Shown here in pieces: positions 11,208 to 23,094 of a stretch of 64,000 nucleotides of DNA (position 1 is the stretch's first letter; each line of letters starts with the position of its first letter). A program made the translations under genes and the position numbers. The notes under the pieces are model-generated. The model was not told the origin of the DNA. It searched no databases and saw nothing but the letters and a program-made list of their open reading frames with translations. This DNA comes from Augochlora pura (Eukaryota; Arthropoda; Insecta; Hymenoptera; Halictidae): contig NC_135781.1 of the NCBI RefSeq assembly GCF_028453695.1, positions 33,331,483 to 33,395,482 on the forward strand, read 5' to 3'.

Positions 11208-13837
11208 TAAATTACGGACGGAAGACGAGTTATCTCCGTTTCTCGACTCAATCGGTGACTAAAAATATAAATAGACGCCAAAAAATACATATCAATTTTT
11301 CAGAACATCCTATATAAATATAACACCAAATGCAAAATAAAAAAGTGCATATATACATTGTATAAAAATATTTCTGGAACGACCAAAAAATTTGCGAATC
11401 CTAGAAACGTGTCAAGCAAGTATAATGCCATAATGACGATCAGAATTCAATCTAGCATAAGGTTTTGTCAAGTATAAATAATAATTATAGTTCAATATAT
11501 GTCCTAAAGTAAACGTGTCGAATTTGCGTTGGAATTATGATCCAGGTTTCGGTGTAGTCAAAGAAAACTCTGGATCAATTCCAGACTACAATTTGAATTG
11601 GATCTAGAAGAGCTGGAACTGTGTTAGACCTATATTCAATGTGGAATTGATCTAATTCGGAACCCTATTAAAACTTGTTACCATTAGTGTTAGATCTCCG
11701 GATAAGGTTTAGATTAGATTCGTATTTGAATCTGCAGTGAACTTCGAGATCCAACTTTTAAGAATTTAGGCTATGATTATTTTAGAATTTATTTGGAATT
11801 TTAGGATTTGTCTAGTGAATTATTTCTTTATTATTTTATTAATATTAATGCTATATATAAAACGAATGATTTATTAGAAATTGCAGAGTTTATATATATT
11901 CGATATTACTTACTGATAATTTCTATATAATCCTACGGAACATTGTTTAAAAAAATTTTAAATTATCCGTAGTCTTTTTACATCAAAATGACATATTTTT
12001 ATATTATATGTTGACTTGTTAAAAAACAGCAATTGCGACGAAATTATACCGTCTGAACCATTTTGGGAGTTCTTTTATCATTGTTTATCACTTTTATCAT
12101 TGCTTGTGGAATTAAACAAATTTTCAAACAAATCCTCCATTTTTAAACAAAATTGATCTGTTCTATACAAATATCGATTTCGAAGTGAAATTTTTAAAGA
12201 TTCGAAATTAAATATTTATTATATTAAATATTAAATATTTAATTTCAAATCTTTAAAAATTTCACTTAAGGGTCTGCACAAGCGTCGAGGCTCGAGGGTA
12301 GCAATTTTCTAGGTCAAGCGTGGACACGCTCGACGCTGCAGCATAAAAACAACCATAACTCCGTATCAATGTCCAGCGAGGACAGCGTGTTCATACGAGC
12401 TTCTGTTTCATTGTTTTTGCGTTTCACGCGCGGCGGTGACGTGTATGTTGCGCGCGCGCGCGCGTTTCGTAACATGCGCGCAACGCTATTCCCGCTCTCG
12501 GAATTTTTCTACGAGTTAACTAATCTCTGAATCTAACAACGCCGACTGTGTTAGGTTAAATTGAAACGCACGAGTGTAAACCTTGGTTGTATCTTCATGC
12601 ATTTGTAACACCGCAGCGCGCGGGAGCCGCGAAAAAATAACTGGTACCTTTACCAGTTTTTGCTGAACTAAAAATGGTCGATTTAATGAATTTTACATTT
12701 TCGTGAGTTTTAGAGAAGAATTTATAAAACGTGTGTTGAATCAGGGAATCCCTTAATATTGCACACTTTGATATAAATGAATAAATAATTGGCTACAGAA
12801 TAATAGAAAGAAATAATACGTGGGAGAAATAAATAATTAAAATGTGGAAGAAAAGGTATAGAAAATTATGGCATACATTAGACATTAATTTACGAATAGA
12901 GTAAATATTGTAATTGAAAAATTTATTATAAATGCCCCAAAAATTGTATATTTAATCTACTACAGACTATAGTAATCGCAAAAGGAACGATCAGGGTTAA
13001 CAATTACGCGATAACGAAAATAGCCGGATAAAACCGACGGAAAATGAGAAACGCGAGTTGTTAAACATCGTACCTAAAATATCGAGTCGCCCGATAACGG
13101 TGGAAAATAATTGCGCCTTTCCAGTCTCTCCGCTCCGTCTTTGATTGCCCGGAGAAATTACGTTCGAGTGATGCTGAAGAATGCGCTCCAAGGAGGCGGC
13201 TCTAAATTACAGAAATGCTTAATGCCGCGCCGCGCAGCTTATCTCCTGTCCCGGGGCTCAACGACGTACGGCCCGAGTAACCGAGGTCGTGATTTACAGT
13301 TTGATTCAGCCGTGGCACTGGATTAAGCCCAGAAGCGTCTTTCAAGGGAGACCTCCTCCCCACCCCTCCGTACAGATTTATTGCATTTTTTCGAGGCCGA
13401 GAAAGGGCGAGAGGTGGGGGTGGGGGGAGTAACTTGGACAAAGGTCATTTTCCTAGGGACTTTTCCGACGGAACTGGAGCAAAGTTTCGGAGACGAAAAG
13501 TATCGAAGCGAGGTATATTGTCCATCGGTTATTTAAAGAATTCGCTTGACAGGAGGATACACCTGCCGTGCCACGATATTACTAAATATTTCGAGTTCTT
13601 CGCCCGCTATAAGAAATTCCAAGCGACACGGGAATATTTACATGCGACTCAATTACGCCCTATACGGAATCCCGGACACGATATTATGCGATATTGTGAC
13701 CGAAAACTTTCGTACGTGTATTCGGGAAATAAGGAAAAGTATTCCAGCCGGGGGGGAGTTAATTCGAAGCAAGGTTATGTCAAAGCTCAGTCAAAATATT
13801 ATTATTCGCAGCAGAGAAATATCTGAAACACTCATAA
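11208..13837. other. Non-coding AT-rich DNA with a GC-rich part after 13 kb
   Basis: Positions 11210-12180 are AT-rich and unremarkable. A (CG)n run sits near 12450. Positions 13100-13450 are GC-rich, with overlapping frames lacking domains. No gene is supported. Confidence 0.5.
12183..12267. repeat. Snapback inverted repeat, 36-bp arms
   Basis: The arm at 12183-12218 begins AAGTGAAATTTTTAAAGATT. The arm at 12232-12267 is its reverse complement with a single mismatch (C against T at the sixth base after the AAAGA). The spacer is 13 bp of AT-rich DNA. No TA or TTAA target duplication is evident, so it is not clearly a transposon. It could be a foldback MITE, a source of double-stranded RNA, or a replication-slippage palindrome. 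Confidence 0.9.
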
Positions 13838-14012
13838 AATTATTCTGTCACGTTGCAAAATAATTTCTATACTAACAAAGTTTGCATTTCGAACATTGGT
13901 AAGGTTATGTTATGTCGATACGAATGACAGTAATTAATTACGTATGCGTAAGATGCACTTTGTTACATAAAAAGGAAATACTATAAGCCGGAGAAATTAC
14001 TTTAGCTATCTT
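13838..14012 (+). mobile_element. Degenerate interior of the CCCTTTGCACTCGA MITE family
   Basis: The terminal repeats are absent, but the interior matches other copies. TTATTCTGTCACGTTGCAAAA near the start, ATGCACTTTGTTACATAAAA near 13952 and GGAAATACTATAAGCCGGAG near 13975 align with the interior of the copies at 35331 and 42802 in the forward orientation. The copy has probably lost its ends. Confidence 0.5.
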
Positions 14013-15028
14013 AGGCTAATTACTTTAGCTTTTTTAGGTTAAGTTCGACAGGATTTCGCGCGCAACAAGCTAATAGCGGAGCGAGAGGAAAATACCGGCG
14101 AACAAATATTCCGCCGGTATATTTTCCTCTGGACGGAGAGGAAATGGGCCGGCACGGTTCTGCAACCGTGACCGTTAATGGATTTCCTATCAAAATTTTG
14201 GAACTAATTCAATCGCCGGCGCGCACTTGGCCACGCGGAACAAAGCTCGCGCGCGCGCGCGAAGATGGTGGCCGTTTTTCGCTCCCCCCCCCCATTTCAC
14301 ACGGTTTGCCCGATTACTCGGGATTCAATTCATTCTGTAAATTCTGTTCCATTAAACTTTTTTTCAGAGAGAGCCGCGCCGCACTCGCTCGCTCGCTGAA
14401 TTTTCGAAGCTTACCTCGCCCCGCTAACTGTTTCACCAATTTATATGTAATCATCCGTCTGCTAACGAATTCGTTTAAAATCAATCCGGACGCGGCGCCG
14501 CGCCCGGATTTCATCGTTACTAAATACAAAACTAACAAAAACGGCAATCGACGCGATTTATTGGCAGATTTGGCTACGTTTTTACGTGGGATTCGCCTTC
14601 GACTGCTTTTGTTCGAGCTCCGCACGGCTTTTTTGTTGTTTATGCTACTTTGAAAAATTCTTTTTACATAGTAGTTACTTGTAATATATTATAATTAAAT
14701 ATAGTAATTGCTTCGTCAATTTTTTTACCATTTTTAAGTGCCATTTTAAGGAAGAAAATAATATTTCATCACTTATTAACATTGTATTAATAAAAATTAA
14801 TATTGACAAAAATAATCAGTTGACTCCTGTGAAAAATTTAAGAATTAGTTACTTCGTTACGTAACTATTTTCTTATTAAAGGAAACCATAATTCTGTTCC
14901 ATATTTTTACGTATATTTAAATCTGTATAATTATTTCATTTTTACATAATATTCATATAAATCTGATTTTAAAACATCATTCGTAGAAACTATTTTTCAA
15001 ATAGTATCCCTCCTAATTACATTTTACA
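14013..15028. other. Non-coding, GC-rich then AT-rich
   Basis: Positions 14040-14640 contain a (CG)n run, a C10 run (about 14285) and the forward frame at 14144-14653, which has no domain and is matched by a frame on the other strand. Positions 14650-15028 are AT-rich. No gene is supported. Confidence 0.45.
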
Positions 15029-15236
15029 CAGCACCGATACTAATTGTAATCCGAGTCGCCTAGACATTAATTATAATTCGAGCAGCAGCGATATTAATTA
15101 TCTTCCGAACAGTCTCGACATTAATTATATTTTAAACCGTGCCGGTATCAATTGTATTTTAAACGGCCCCGACATTAATTATATTTCTAACAGCGCCGAT
15201 ATCAATTGCGTTTTAAGTATCGTCGATATCGATTTC
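15029..15236 (+). repeat. 27-bp minisatellite, about 7.7 copies, open in one frame
   Basis: Diverged 27-bp units such as CAGCAGCGATATTAATTATC plus seven bases repeat without indels. Because 27 is a multiple of three, the plus-strand frame starting at 15030 encodes a 9-residue repeat centred on Asp-Ile-Asn-Tyr/Cys. The frame stays open from 14973 to a TAA at 15339-15341 but has no ATG. Many differences between units fall at third codon positions (GAT/GAC, ATT/ATC). This could reflect past coding selection or simply C/T transitions. Confidence 0.85.
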
Positions 15237-15703
15237 AAAGAACGCAACGCGGATTTCCACATTTATCAATCATCGAATCTCGCGAAGCTCCTTCGCCCGA
15301 AACACGTAATTATTCTTTCCGGCAACTTTCTCGCGTTCTAATTATGGTACAGGAAATGTGCCAACGGTACAGAAAGACTACCTGCTACTAATATCATAAA
15401 CGTAACTTTGACTGACTTTTCTTCGACGAATTCTTTCGTCGTGAAAATAAAACTGCCCAAATGAATGCAAACAAAATGATAGCAAACCTGAAAAATATTC
15501 CATATTATAGAAATTTAAAATAGATAAATAATATGAAAACGACGCAACTGTACCTGTGCTTCTACGGTACTGTACGTTCGTTAAGAAGCTTTTAATGAAT
15601 TCGGGGTAATTGACAGTTGCCGTGCGACCGGGACATTACCGCCTCGTTTATTAATTTCCATGTTTGTCGAACGCGCCGATGATATTCCGGCTGATTAATT
15701 ACC

Positions 15704-15725
15704 GGGGGGTGGGGGGGGGGGGGGG
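15704..15725. repeat. G-run (G6-T-G15)
   Basis: A near-uninterrupted guanine run, able in principle to form a G-quadruplex. Its length is unreliable in assembled data. Confidence 0.85.
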
Positions 15726-15866
15726 ACACCGGTACCTAATTGACTCGCTCGCTCGCTCGCCTGCCCGACCGACAAGCAGCTCCCCGCCCCGATCGTCGTA
15801 CGAAAGTGTGAATTTGTTGAAAAACGTGATTAATCAATATAGCGTGTTATTAATTACTCGTCGCGA

Positions 15867-15894
15867 GGGGGGGGGGGGGGGGGGGGGGGGGGGG
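15867..15894. repeat. Poly-G, 28 bases
   Basis: An uninterrupted run of 28 G, only about 140 bp from the previous G-run. On the reverse strand it gives the proline runs of spurious frames. Confidence 0.9.
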
Positions 15895-18070
15895 AGGCCG
15901 TGCACGCGAGCGAGAGGGCGCCTGCGTGTTGCGGGATCGATTCGCGTGCACGCGGCCGTGTTCCGCCTAACAATAACAACGAGCTTCTCGCGAACTCTGG
16001 CTCGCGATTTGTCCGTAACGCGGGTAATAACACGGTGCATGTGACGTAACAAATTATGGTTCGGTATGCAAAGATTAAAAATAATAAAAGGAACTTTGAA
16101 AGCGGACTTTGGCTCAATGTTGACTTTTCGTGCCGAGCTTGTTAGCTCCAAAAGTATTAGGATTTGCAATTTAATTTATTATAGATATAATTTTATGTAA
16201 GTATTTTATTATTCTTTTATTGATTTTTATTATAACTTTTTACTGTGCTTAGCTAATATTTTATATTCTGTGTCAACTTTCACGGCATCGGAAGTAGACA
16301 TTAAATTACAGCCCTTTGTTACCTACGCTGTTAGTTCAATTATTGCACTTTGCTCATCGAAAATATATTTAAAAAGCTTTAAATATTATTATAAAAATCG
16401 AGTTGAATCGATCTATTACTAAAATCGTACGGTAACACTCTACCGTTATTCAGAGCTCCACCGTTGAAAGTTGCCCGGCGAGTAACGCGTAACCCACCTG
16501 CATGCACCTGTGCACACCGTTCCGCGGACAGAAGATCGCGGATCGATCTCACCTGTAACCGAGACAGCTCTTTGCCGGTAATAATCCAGGTAATCGAGAG
16601 TCGTGCGTCCATCGCGAAATGAATGGGTTAGAAGAAACGCGAGGCGGGTAACACACGCGCAGCAGAGCGCAGCTCGCGCTAAATGTTTTCCAGCGGCGCG
16701 AGCGTAATTACAAGTACCGGGTACGGGGTACAGGGTATATATCGTTGGGAACGGCGGTAGGCGATGATTACCGGTAATACCCGTGACCGGTTCGATTGGA
16801 TTCCCTTTAGTCACGCGGCGCGGCGCGGCCCACCGAATGGAGGAGGATTGTTCTAAAATATGATTGATGTTGCGCCGGAGCACCGGTCTAGCCGCCCCGT
16901 TGTGACGGCGTACAATGCCGATGAATTATTTTAATGCCGGCAGAGGAAGCGCCGCGACCGGCTCGAGGAAAATGTAATTGAATGACGAGCCGGTTTAACC
17001 GGGTAGGGGGACACAAAGTGACAAGATTTCAGGTCTCCTGCCATATCGATCAACGTCCACGCCGACGCCGATATCGCCAATTTAATTACACCGGTTCCAC
17101 TTTACCTCCGGCCCGTCTCTGCGAAAGACACCGCTGTTTCTGCGTTTCCATCGAACGCTATGTTTCGTTCTTGATAAATCTGTATTTCCAGGAGACACAG
17201 ATTTTTTATATATTACGATTTTTTGATTTATTATGAGATAGATATTGGATGTCTTAAAAACGTCCATTTTTGGTCTGAATGCCCGTAAACGTGTGTTAAA
17301 GAAGGCGCAGATGTCACAACTAAATAGTATTATTAATACAATTTTTCTTTTTATTATTTATATATCTGTAATATTGTTAATTTATTTAGGCAATTTTTCA
17401 TATTTTTGAGATTTATATTATTTTATGTTAGCATAATTGTTTCATTGATATTAGCATAGTAATATTACTATAGTATTATGGTATTATTAATGCTGTAGAG
17501 ATTGTATAATATACATGTATACTATTGCTAATTTATAAAACAATTTTCTTGCAATTTACCGTATCTTTAATATTTACAAATAAATATAAGTATATTAATA
17601 TAATCATAATATCACTAATACTATATAAATTATATAAACGTACTACCAGTACCATATAAATTATACAAACATACTACTAACGTTACATATTTACAACACG
17701 CGCAATTAGTCTACTTCAGAGCGGCGGAGGGATCCGGCAAACGCGAGGAACGCAAAATTTCGCGGGACGAACGAGCCAGCAAACGCTAATGACTTTTTCC
17801 CCTTCGTAGTAAAATGTGCTATTTCGAGAATCTTCGCGGTAAAAGCTGCAGAAATTATGTCAGGGTTGCTAACTTTTAGGGTGTGTTTTCGCCCGGGTTC
17901 CGCGGAATTAGCATGCAGCCACCGCCCATTCAGAGAAAAGCTCGCGGCGCCGCGACAACGCGCGCGGGGATTAATCGAGTGCTAATCTTCGTGGAACAAA
18001 TTCATTTCATTAACGGCGACTAATTGACGAGCGGAAGGTCGCGCGAGTGTCAGGACACGCTAGACAGGCA

Positions 18071-18071
18071 T

Positions 18072-18103
<32 letters not shown>

Positions 18104-18117
18104 TCTCTCTCTCTCTC
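18071..18117. repeat. (CT)n microsatellite ending at a gap
   Basis: A CT repeat with a few CTTT interruptions runs directly into the N gap, so the true array is probably longer and caused the assembly break. Confidence 0.9.
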
Positions 18118-18217
18118 NNNNNNNNNNNNNNNNNNNNNNNNNNNNNNNNNNNNNNNNNNNNNNNNNNNNNNNNNNNNNNNNNNNNNNNNNNNNNNNNNNN
18201 NNNNNNNNNNNNNNNNN
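18118..18217. other. Assembly gap, 100 N
   Basis: Exactly 100 N, the convention for a gap of unknown length. Confidence 0.99.
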
Positions 18218-20337
18218 CTTCGGCGACGCAATTAACGCGCGCGACACTTTTATCCGAGACTAATTACGCGTGACGTGCCACTACCCTTGCATTCATCCAA
18301 CTCGCGTAACTCGAATACTCTTCGCGAGCGACCTAGAAAGAGTCGCGAAAATAACGCGAAAGGCCGATAAATAATACCTTTGTGATGAGTAAGCGTTACT
18401 GTTAGCCCTTCGACGAAGGTACTTTAGCTCTTTGTAGAACGGCAGCTTCCGGAATCGAGAACCATAAAGTTTGGGAAACGATTATCGTTATTCTACGCCA
18501 ATGGAGGATGCGATGGGACGGTATATCCATTTTCGGTTGAAATTAAAGAAGGTTCTATTGTTAAATCAATTTTTACCGACTTGTTAAGTCGAACATGTTT
18601 GATAACTTTATTTAAAGGAAATTTTCTTTTGAATTTTAGATTAATTAATTATATTATATTAGACTAGCTTCGTGAATCTTTTTTTTTTGAGGTTACTGTA
18701 ATTTTCTACAAATTTCTAAGGATATCCTCGCCTGTTATTTATTTAGTATATTAGTTATTATTATTTAGTATATACGAAACTAAACGCTGGCAGAGGAGTT
18801 CTCTTATTTAACAATTTATAGAAATTTAACAACGCGAAGATTCTCTTGAAAACAGCCGCCGCCGATCAAACGTTTTCGCATCTGTGATTTTCTAATTATC
18901 AAAATCGTAGAGCTGTTTCCATTAAAAATCCTTGAATTGTATACGTAGGTAGGACGAGTTGTATTCAACGTGAAATGGTAAAACCGTACGAACATCAGCG
19001 ACCAATCCGGATAGAACAATAAACGTGCTCTCAAGTTACGGCGAGCGCAATTTCGTTGGTTTCGCAAGGCACGGGGTAAACTAGTCCTCCACTTGCGGCG
19101 CGCGACGGTAGTTCCGGGTTCCAGTGTTTCGGCAGTTCCAACCAGCTTCGCTATCGGTTCTAACTAACACCCCCCTATCGTCGGGCATCCCGATACGGAG
19201 TCGGGTGTAGGTTCGTTCTCTATAAATTTTAATATTCCAGGCTGGCCCGCCCATCGGGGCGGCTCGAAGTTTATCGAGAGGGGTTGATTCCAGGCGATGC
19301 ATCTCGCCTGTGTATATTCGGAAAGCTCGATATGATGTGTGCGCTTAAGGCTGCCCCGGAGTTTATTATCTTGTCTCGGCGGTGCAAGCCGTGGATATTT
19401 TCCAACTTAGCAGACGTTCCTTCGGCCGCGCGAAGAAATGAAACGAGGTTCGTGCATGCCACCTTTTTCCAAACACTTTTATCCTCCTAGCAAGCAACTA
19501 ATCGGAAAGATTTTTAAATATTCGTCGACACCTTAGTTAAAAATAACCTGAGCAAACGTCGCTTTGAACAGGCTGGAATGTAGAGCTTAGGGAAATAAAT
19601 GTTTTTCATATAAATATAATAATAAAATTTAGAAACAATTCTTAGGTTTTGAACAGTAATAAATATAATAAATATTATGAAAACGACGATTGTTAAAATT
19701 ATTGCGAATGTCGGTCACCTTTCCGACCTAACCTGACATAACCCAGACCGATTCTATAGCAAAAGAACCGCGAGAACAGCGCTTCTAACTCGCGTTCAGG
19801 TTCGAACGAAAGCTTGACGCGCGAAGAGGCACGTGTCCGGAAGCATTAGACGACGTCGAAAGGAATGCTGCGGGGTGGCGCGGACGGGGGGGGGGGAGGC
19901 GAGGGCGGTCGGCAACAAGGTAGAGAAAACACGTGAACGTTCGTGTCACTCGGCTTAAAACAATTCAAACAGAATTTTACGAGCGTGCCGTGACTTTCCA
20001 CGACGTGGGATAGGATAGCCGCGGTCTCGAACGCACGATCGCCTTCGTGTCGATCCTTCGCCCTTCTAAAAACACCGTTCTCCACTCTCGAAACGGCCCG
20101 CTAAACGGTCCGAAACGGTTTTTATCTCGTAACCCCGTCGAAACTTCTCTCTCTCTCTCTCTCTCTCGCCGGGCAACGTGATTTTCGCTGCGCCCGGACC
20201 ACGACCGACGGAACGATCGATAATTCCGGAAAAGGAAAAATAGAGGATATCGAGCGCGGTCGACTATGCCGCTGTAGACGGCCAACTTCTCTCCTAACCC
20301 CCTCCCCTCCGCTCCTTGTCTACCGCCGTCTCTTTTT
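18218..20337. other. Non-coding, mixed composition
   Basis: An AT-rich part at 18530-18830 is followed by GC-rich DNA. A G11 run lies near 19886-19896. TAACCTGACATAACC at 19729-19743 is the reverse complement of a motif seen elsewhere in the window. A short (CT)n occupies 20145-20167. No exon is recognised. Confidence 0.45.
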
Positions 20338-20598
20338 TTCGCTAAATATTTCTCTCTCTTTCTAGCTCTCGCTTTATCTCTAAATCTTTCTCTCTCTTAC
20401 TATCTCTCACTTCATCTCTCTATACCTCTCTATCTCTCTCTATCTTTCTCTCTCTCTCCTTCTCTCTGCCTATCTCTCTCTCTCTTTTTTTCTCTCTCTC
20501 TCTCTCTATCTCTATTTCTCTCTCTTTCTATCTCTCACTTTAGCTCTAAATATTTCTCTATATTTCTCTCTCTATCTTTCTCTCCCTCTCTCTCTCTT

Positions 20599-20647
<49 letters not shown>

Positions 20648-20795
20648 ATTTCTCTAAATATTTCTCTCCCTTTCTATCTCTCTCTCTATCTCCTCCTTTT
20701 TCTCTCTTTTCCTCGCGCCATTTCTCCCTCTCTCCCTCTCTCCATCTCTCTCTCTCTCTCTCCTTCCCTCCCTCGCTCGTTCACTCTGCCCCACC
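20338..20795. repeat. Long polypyrimidine, CT-rich domain
   Basis: About 450 bp are almost entirely C and T on the plus strand, built from imperfect (TCTC)n blocks interrupted by TATCTC and AAATATTTC units. A pure (CT)n stretch occurs around 20603-20640. It has no coding potential. Mirror-repeat polypyrimidine tracts can adopt triplex structures. Confidence 0.85.
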
Positions 20796-21366
20796 CCTCT
20801 CACGGTTACTTTACCGATATTATTCTTTGGGATTTCTTCGCCGTAAAGTCTTTATTAAAAGCCGGGCCACCCTCCTCCTCCTCATTCTCTTTCTCTCTCT
20901 CTCTCTCACTCTCTCTAGCTATTGCAAACTTTTAACTCTATTTTTTCGATACCTTTACTCTCGCTCGTTATCAAGCTACCCCGGGAGAGATCGAACCCAG
21001 AGCCCCTCGATCTTCCTATCCGCGGCCACCTCTGCAGCCTGTCGTCGCAGCCAGTGTCGAACATTCATCGCCATCGAGTCGCGCGCGTGTTAAACTGTTC
21101 TACTGGAAACGATCTCCTATCGGAGCGGAACTTGTTTGCCTAAAATAGATTTATTTTCCCGCGTTCCTCCCGCCCCGCTTTGCTGCTTTTGCTTTTTCCT
21201 CGTCGCGCTCGGTATCTCAATCGTTATCCGAGATATTTAATTTCAGTTTCACGGCGATACTGGCAGGTATAGTTTTATAAAAATTACAGGCTTTAGTTTA
21301 TTTCGGTGTTGCAGGATTTTTCTAATGAATGATGTAATAAATGATGTAATAGAAGAATAAGATAAG
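20796..21366. other. Non-coding flank, nothing recognised
   Basis: Mixed sequence with a short (CT)n near 20893-20916. Two overlapping forward frames (20827-21093 and 20922-21143) show no domain. GAGATCGAACCCAG near 20986 loosely resembles a tRNA B box but has no tRNA fold around it. Confidence 0.4.
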
Positions 21367-21460
21367 TAATGATAATAAAATTAAAATATAATGATAATAA
21401 AATGAAAATATAATGATAATAAAATAAAAATATAATGATAATAAAATTAAAATAAATAAT
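21367..21460. repeat. 22-bp minisatellite, about 4 copies
   Basis: The unit TAATGATAATAAAATTAAAA plus two bases repeats at 21367, 21389, 21411 and 21433 with single-base differences. It explains the isoleucine/tyrosine-rich reverse frames at 21293-21589. Confidence 0.85.
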
Positions 21461-21486
21461 GACTGCTCGAATAAGAGATGGATATA

Positions 21487-21640
21487 CAGTCGGTCCCATA
21501 AGTATTCGTACCCTCGTTGTTTGTAAGAGAAATCTGTTGAAATCGAGGGATGCGTGTATAATTTTGCAATAAACTTGTACATATAACAATATTACAATAA
21601 TACGTATGCATTATTGCCTGGTGTACGTCAGACGCATACT
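21487..21640 (+). mobile_element. Lone Tc1-like terminal end
   Basis: TA at 21485-21486 is followed by CAGTCGGTCCCATAAGTATT and CGTACCC, a string of the type found at Tc1-family element ends. It points rightward. No matching inverted end and no transposase motif is visible to the right, so the element is truncated; its right limit is a guess. Confidence 0.45.
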
Positions 21641-21950
21641 TCTATTTTTCTTCTCTTACGTAATTGGCCAGCTTTCTCGCTGCGTGCCAACAAGCAATTA
21701 ATTGATCAAACAGTATATGCAGCATAAAGTTAACAAAAACTTGATTAAATTGTTGTGGCCGCGGAACGGTTTCGTAATGTACATGGTGCAAGGATTTTAC
21801 CATTTTGGCTGCGTCAAGTGTGTTTAAAATATTTCTTTTTATGCAGACGCAAATTTGCGAAAATTCGGAGAAAATTGGATTTTGAAAAAAGAGCTGCAAA
21901 AATTGTTGGAAAGCAAATATAAAAATCATTGAAGAATTAGCAGGTGGAAT

Positions 21951-22066
21951 GATCCTAGAAGGGTGCTAAAACGATCCTAGTAAGGTCCTAGAAAGGTACT
22001 AAAAAGATCCTAGTAAGGTCCTAGAAAGCTGCTAAAAAGATCCCAGAAAGGTCCTGAAAAAGGTTC
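21951..22066. repeat. 33-bp minisatellite, about 3.5 copies
   Basis: Units starting GATCCTAGTAAGGTCCTAGA repeat at 21973, 22006 and 22039, with a partial first unit at 21951. The unit itself is made of three related 11-mers (CCTAG/AAGGT modules). No coding signal. Confidence 0.85.
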
Positions 22067-22994
22067 TCCGCCAAGACGTCTTAACAACGTCTCGAATTGG
22101 ACGTCTTTTTCACATTTCAAATAAGATGTCATAAAATCCATTTTAGGGCGTAGTACCTTTACATCTAAAATAGACGTAAAACAGCCTTCTTTAAGACATT
22201 CACAGCTTATTGCGAGGGAGACGGCGAAATAAAGAGAAAGAGAGAGAGAGAGCGAGAGTTTGGAAGAGAGAGAAATAAAGCGAGAGAGGTTGAGAAAGAG
22301 AGGGAGAGATTGGAAGAGCGAAAAGAAAACGAGCGGAAGGCGGTACGAAAAAGAAAGGAGAAACGAGGGAAAAGTTAGGCGACCGGACGGCCGGCTTGCC
22401 AAATGGTGTTTAGTATTCCGTGAGACTATCAGACTTCGGCGAGTACCTGCAGGCAGCCAAGCCGTACTGTGACGGAAGTGCCAAATACTCTTCCGCGGCG
22501 GAAGCTATGTAAGAAGGAGGACGGTGGCTAACTTGAAAATAGGCAATGGGATGTGACCAGCAGTTTTAAAGCGGCGCGCGGAATTAAACGCGCTAAACGA
22601 ATGATTTAGATGGCTGCCAGGGCGCTCCGAGCACCTCGCGAAACTCGGGATTAAATTAACTCATCCTCGACCAACGGGCCATTCACACAGGGAGGGGGGG
22701 TCAGGGTGGCCGAAGTGTCCGGAAACTTGGTTAACGGTCGAGGAACCGGTCCGCGATATCGATCCCCGCACCTGCACCAGGAAAACCAATCTCCATATTC
22801 ATACGCGTCGGATGACACACTTGCGAATCGGCGGACGAATCCGTCGCGGTACACCCGCCCTTCGACGACCCTTCGACGTGGCCAAGGGGTGGTCGAGTGC
22901 GTGTAATGAGGCGGCAAGTGCTCGCGGGGTTACAGGCTTCCTGTCGTTTCACGCGTTTTGCAAACGCAATGGTGTACGAGCGATTGTTCCCGGC
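22067..22994. other. Non-coding; GA-rich patch then GC-rich DNA
   Basis: CTAAAATAGACGTAAAA at 22165-22181 is the exact reverse complement of a string at 56571-56587. Positions 22228-22370 are purine-rich (GAGAG, GAAAG). Positions 22500-22994 are GC-rich with frames on both strands and no domain. Confidence 0.4.
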
Positions 22995-23094
22995 NNNNNN
23001 NNNNNNNNNNNNNNNNNNNNNNNNNNNNNNNNNNNNNNNNNNNNNNNNNNNNNNNNNNNNNNNNNNNNNNNNNNNNNNNNNNNNNNNNNNNNNN
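22995..23094. other. Assembly gap, 100 N
   Basis: Exactly 100 N. The flanks are GC-rich unique-looking sequence rather than a simple repeat. Confidence 0.99.

Larger units (their letters stand above)
15237..18117. other. Non-coding; GC-rich centre with G-runs
   Basis: Apart from the G homopolymers near 15.7-15.9 kb, positions 15900-17110 are GC-rich without an identifiable exon. Positions 17170-17700 are AT-rich low-complexity DNA. Positions 17700-18060 are GC-rich again. Frames on both strands (15834-16169, 16446-16883) have no domain. Confidence 0.45.

Noticed and set aside
13434..13863. Two overlapping forward ORFs of 130 and 105 codons
   Set aside because: They share the same DNA in different frames, have no domain, and run into a degenerate MITE.
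20980..21005. tRNA B-box-like string GAGATCGAACCCAG on the reverse strand
   Set aside because: The T-stem does not pair and there is no A box or acceptor stem at the right distance.
21642..21929. Reverse ORF of 95 codons next to the Tc1-like end, considered as transposase
   Set aside because: It shows no HTH or catalytic motif of a Tc1 transposase and lies in the wrong relation to the terminus.
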